Shown here: piece by piece, positions 6,710-8,494 of the stretch
Layout: each line of letters begins with the position of its first letter
Position numbering within the stretch: position 1 is the stretch's first letter
Assembly (NCBI GenBank): GCA_003453085.1
Contig: DMMK01000564.1
Span: 1 to 8,494, forward strand
DNA from: Verrucomicrobiales bacterium
GTDB lineage: Bacteria; Verrucomicrobiota; Verrucomicrobiia; Verrucomicrobiales; Verrucomicrobiaceae
Direction: 5' to 3'
DNA length: 8,494 nt
Translations under genes and position numbers: made by a program
Notes under the pieces: generated by a model
The model's input: the letters and a program-made list of their open reading frames with translations, nothing else
What the model was told of the DNA's origin: nothing
Database searches by the model: none

Positions 6710-8494
6710 GTGACTCCACCGTCTCCATCACCTTCTGAGAATCCCGAGCGCGCGAGCGACGTGCCCGAGGATGTGACGTTGATCACCCAGGGCCAACGCA
6801 GAAGCCTGACCCAGGCCCCGCTCACCCGCACACGCGGCAACGGTGTCCGCTCCGCCGATCTGCTGAAGGACAACGACGGCTGGCTGGAAGGGAAATTCCG
6901 GCTTTTGGAAAAGCTGGGTGAAGGCGGCTTTGGCCTCGTTTTCAAGGCGGAGCAGGTGCAGCCCATCCAGCGGCTGGTGGCGGTGAAGATCCTCAAGGCG
7001 GGCATGGACACCCAGCAGGTGATCGCCCGTTTTGATACGGAGCGGCAGTCCCTGGCGCTCATGGAGCACCCGAACATCGCGCGGGTGCTGGATGCCGGCG
7101 AAACGGAGCGCGGGCAGCCTTACTTCGTCATGGAGCTGGTGAGGGGCCGGTCCATCACCAGCTACGCCAGCAAGAAAGACCTTACGCTCAATCAGCGGCT
7201 GGAGCTTTTCATTCCCGTCTGCCAGGCGGTGAACCACGCCCATCAAAAGGGCATCATTCACCGGGATCTGAAGCCCTCCAACGTCATGGTCATGGAAGAG
7301 GATGGCAACCCCGTCCCCAAGGTCATTGACTTTGGCATCGCCAAGGTGCTGGAACAAAAGGACGTCAGCCAGACCCTGGCCACGGGCATGGACCAGCTCG
7401 TCGGCACACCCGGTTACATCAGCCCTGAGCAGATCGAGCACGGCAGCTCCCACGTGGACACGCGGTCCGACGTCTATGCCCTCGGTTCCATCCTCATGGA
7501 GCTGCTCACCGGCAAGGCCCTGGTCACGCCCATGGACATCGCGCAAAAGCCCCTGCACCAGATCCTGCGGGACCAAGTGGAGCGCGACCCTCCCAAACCC
7601 AGTTCCCGCGAGTCCTCCCTGAAAGGCGACCTGGACTGGATCATCCTCAAGGCCCTGGAGCGCGATCCTGCACGCCGCTATGGCAATGCGGACGACTTGG
7701 CCGATGACCTGCGCCGCTACCTGCGGCATGAGCCCGTGCGCGCCTGCCCGCCCAGCCGCGCCTATGTGATCGGGAAGTTTGTTCGGCGGCACCAAGTGGG
7801 CGTGGCCGCTAGCGTGGCCATCGCCCTGGCGGTCCTCGCCGGTGGCATCACCAGCACCGCCTTGTACTTTGAAGCGGAAAAAAACCGAGTGGCCGCCGAG
7901 GAGGCCGGGAGCAATCTGAAAAAGGAATACTCTCGGTCGGATGAGGTCATGGCCCGCCAGTTCACCGAGCGGCGCGACTACACCGAGTCCGTGGCCTGGC
8001 TGACCCGTGCGTTGCGCACCGATCCTGGCAACCGCCTGGCCGCCACCAACCTGCTGAGCCTGCTGCAGCCCAAGCACCTGCTGCACCCCACCACGCCGGA
8101 TCTGCCGCTGCCACCTGGAGCGCAGGAGGCCAGACTGGTAGCCCTGAGCCGGCAAGCGGGCAAAGCGGTGGCTGTTTCCACCGTCCAGCCCAAGTCGGAC
8201 AAAGGCAGCCCCAAATCCATGCTGAGCATCTGGGACACGACCACTCATGAGCGCACCGACCACGCCCTGCCCCGCCAGACCATCGCCACCTGCCTGGCGG
8301 TTTCCCACGATGGGCAGACCGTGATCCTGGCCCTGGACAACGGGCAGGTGGAACGCTGGTCCCTGACCGATGGCACGCATGCACCGCTACAGCCGAAGCT
8401 GCCGCAGTCTGTGCTCAGCCTAGCCCTCTCTGGCGATGGGCAAGTGCTGGCGGTCGGCGGTGAGGGTGGCACCATCCAGGTGTGGGACATGCGC
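6710..8494 (+). CDS. Membrane Ser/Thr protein kinase with WD40 repeats (3' end outside window)
   Basis: The frame is open to the right edge; 595 residues are visible from GTG 6710. A short Pro/Ser-rich leader is followed by a Hanks-type kinase domain (about 60-330): Gly loop GEGGFG (about 71-76), VAVK (K93), IIHRDLKPSN (D186), IDFGIAK (D207), GTPGYISPEQ and DTRSDVYALG. All catalytic residues are intact. One membrane helix follows (about 363-387), then a Glu/Lys/Arg-rich linker, one TPR-like helical hairpin (DYTESVAWLTRALRTDPGN, about 423) and WD40 blades ending in LSIWDTT (W508), VERWSLTDG (W550) and IQVWDMR (W592). The kinase would be cytoplasmic and the WD40 part beyond the membrane. No in-frame ATG precedes the domain, so the start is GTG 6710, 6683, 6761 or 6773, or TTG 6650; none has a convincing Shine-Dalgarno. 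Kinase-WD40 fusions are frequent in Verrucomicrobia and Planctomycetes. Target unknown. Confidence 0.93.
   Translation, partial: MTPPSPSPSENPERASDVPEDVTLITQGQRRSLTQAPLTRTRGNGVRSADLLKDNDGWLEGKFRLLEKLGEGGFGLVFKAEQVQPIQRLVAVKILKAGMDTQQVIARFDTERQSLALMEHPNIARVLDAGETERGQPYFVMELVRGRSITSYASKKDLTLNQRLELFIPVCQAVNHAHQKGIIHRDLKPSNVMVMEEDGNPVPKVIDFGIAKVLEQKDVSQTLATGMDQLVGTPGYISPEQIEHGSSHVDTRSDVYALGSILMELLTGKALVTPMDIAQKPLHQILRDQVERDPPKPSSRESSLKGDLDWIILKALERDPARRYGNADDLADDLRRYLRHEPVRACPPSRAYVIGKFVRRHQVGVAASVAIALAVLAGGITSTALYFEAEKNRVAAEEAGSNLKKEYSRSDEVMARQFTERRDYTESVAWLTRALRTDPGNRLAATNLLSLLQPKHLLHPTTPDLPLPPGAQEARLVALSRQAGKAVAVSTVQPKSDKGSPKSMLSIWDTTTHERTDHALPRQTIATCLAVSHDGQTVILALDNGQVERWSLTDGTHAPLQPKLPQSVLSLALSGDGQVLAVGGEGGTIQVWDMR

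Noticed and set aside
6728..8380. 550-residue open frame on the minus strand opposite the kinase
   Set aside because: Same reason: the + strand carries every Hanks kinase motif and WD40 repeats, and the antisense translation has low-complexity composition and no family resemblance.

Overview
The window looks like a chromosomal segment of a Verrucomicrobiota bacterium, with Verrucomicrobiaceae/Prosthecobacter-like relatives as the best guess. This rests on a high-GC coding style, exported enzymes with twin-arginine leaders, almost no Shine-Dalgarno sequences, a secreted sugar-isomerase-like TIM barrel, and a Ser/Thr kinase fused through one membrane helix to WD40 repeats. The last two are typical of the Planctomycetes-Verrucomicrobia group. 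No marker gene fixes the genus, so the placement is inference.

Layout, all genes on the + strand: (1) 1-978, the C-terminal two thirds of pyruvate kinase, cut by the left edge and followed by two stem-loops that probably end its transcript. (2) 1092-4534, a compact three-gene block: a Tat-exported sugar isomerase/epimerase-like protein, a neutral-ceramidase-like protein 21 bases downstream, and a calcineurin-like metallophosphoesterase whose ATG overlaps the previous stop as ATGA. (3) 4535-4765, a spacer with a near-perfect 30-base inverted repeat (4555-4584 / 4613-4642). (4) 4766-6625, a secreted CocE/NonD (X-Pro dipeptidyl-peptidase S15-like) alpha/beta hydrolase. (5) about 6710 to the right edge, a Hanks-type Ser/Thr kinase with a transmembrane helix and WD40 repeats, cut by the right edge. 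It has no ATG start available and must begin at GTG or TTG.

Pyruvate kinase is cytoplasmic glycolysis. The next four proteins all carry export signals and look like cell-envelope or periplasmic hydrolases/isomerases. The kinase would sense or signal across the inner membrane. The three-gene block is the most interesting part. Each member keeps its family fold motifs but, by motif alignment made by eye, differs at a residue usually considered catalytic: Asp for His in the isomerase-like protein, Ala for the nucleophilic Ser in the ceramidase-like protein, and loss of both late His motifs in the phosphoesterase. Their substrates therefore cannot be read from the family names. I see no CRISPR array, tRNA, rRNA, transposase or phage gene.
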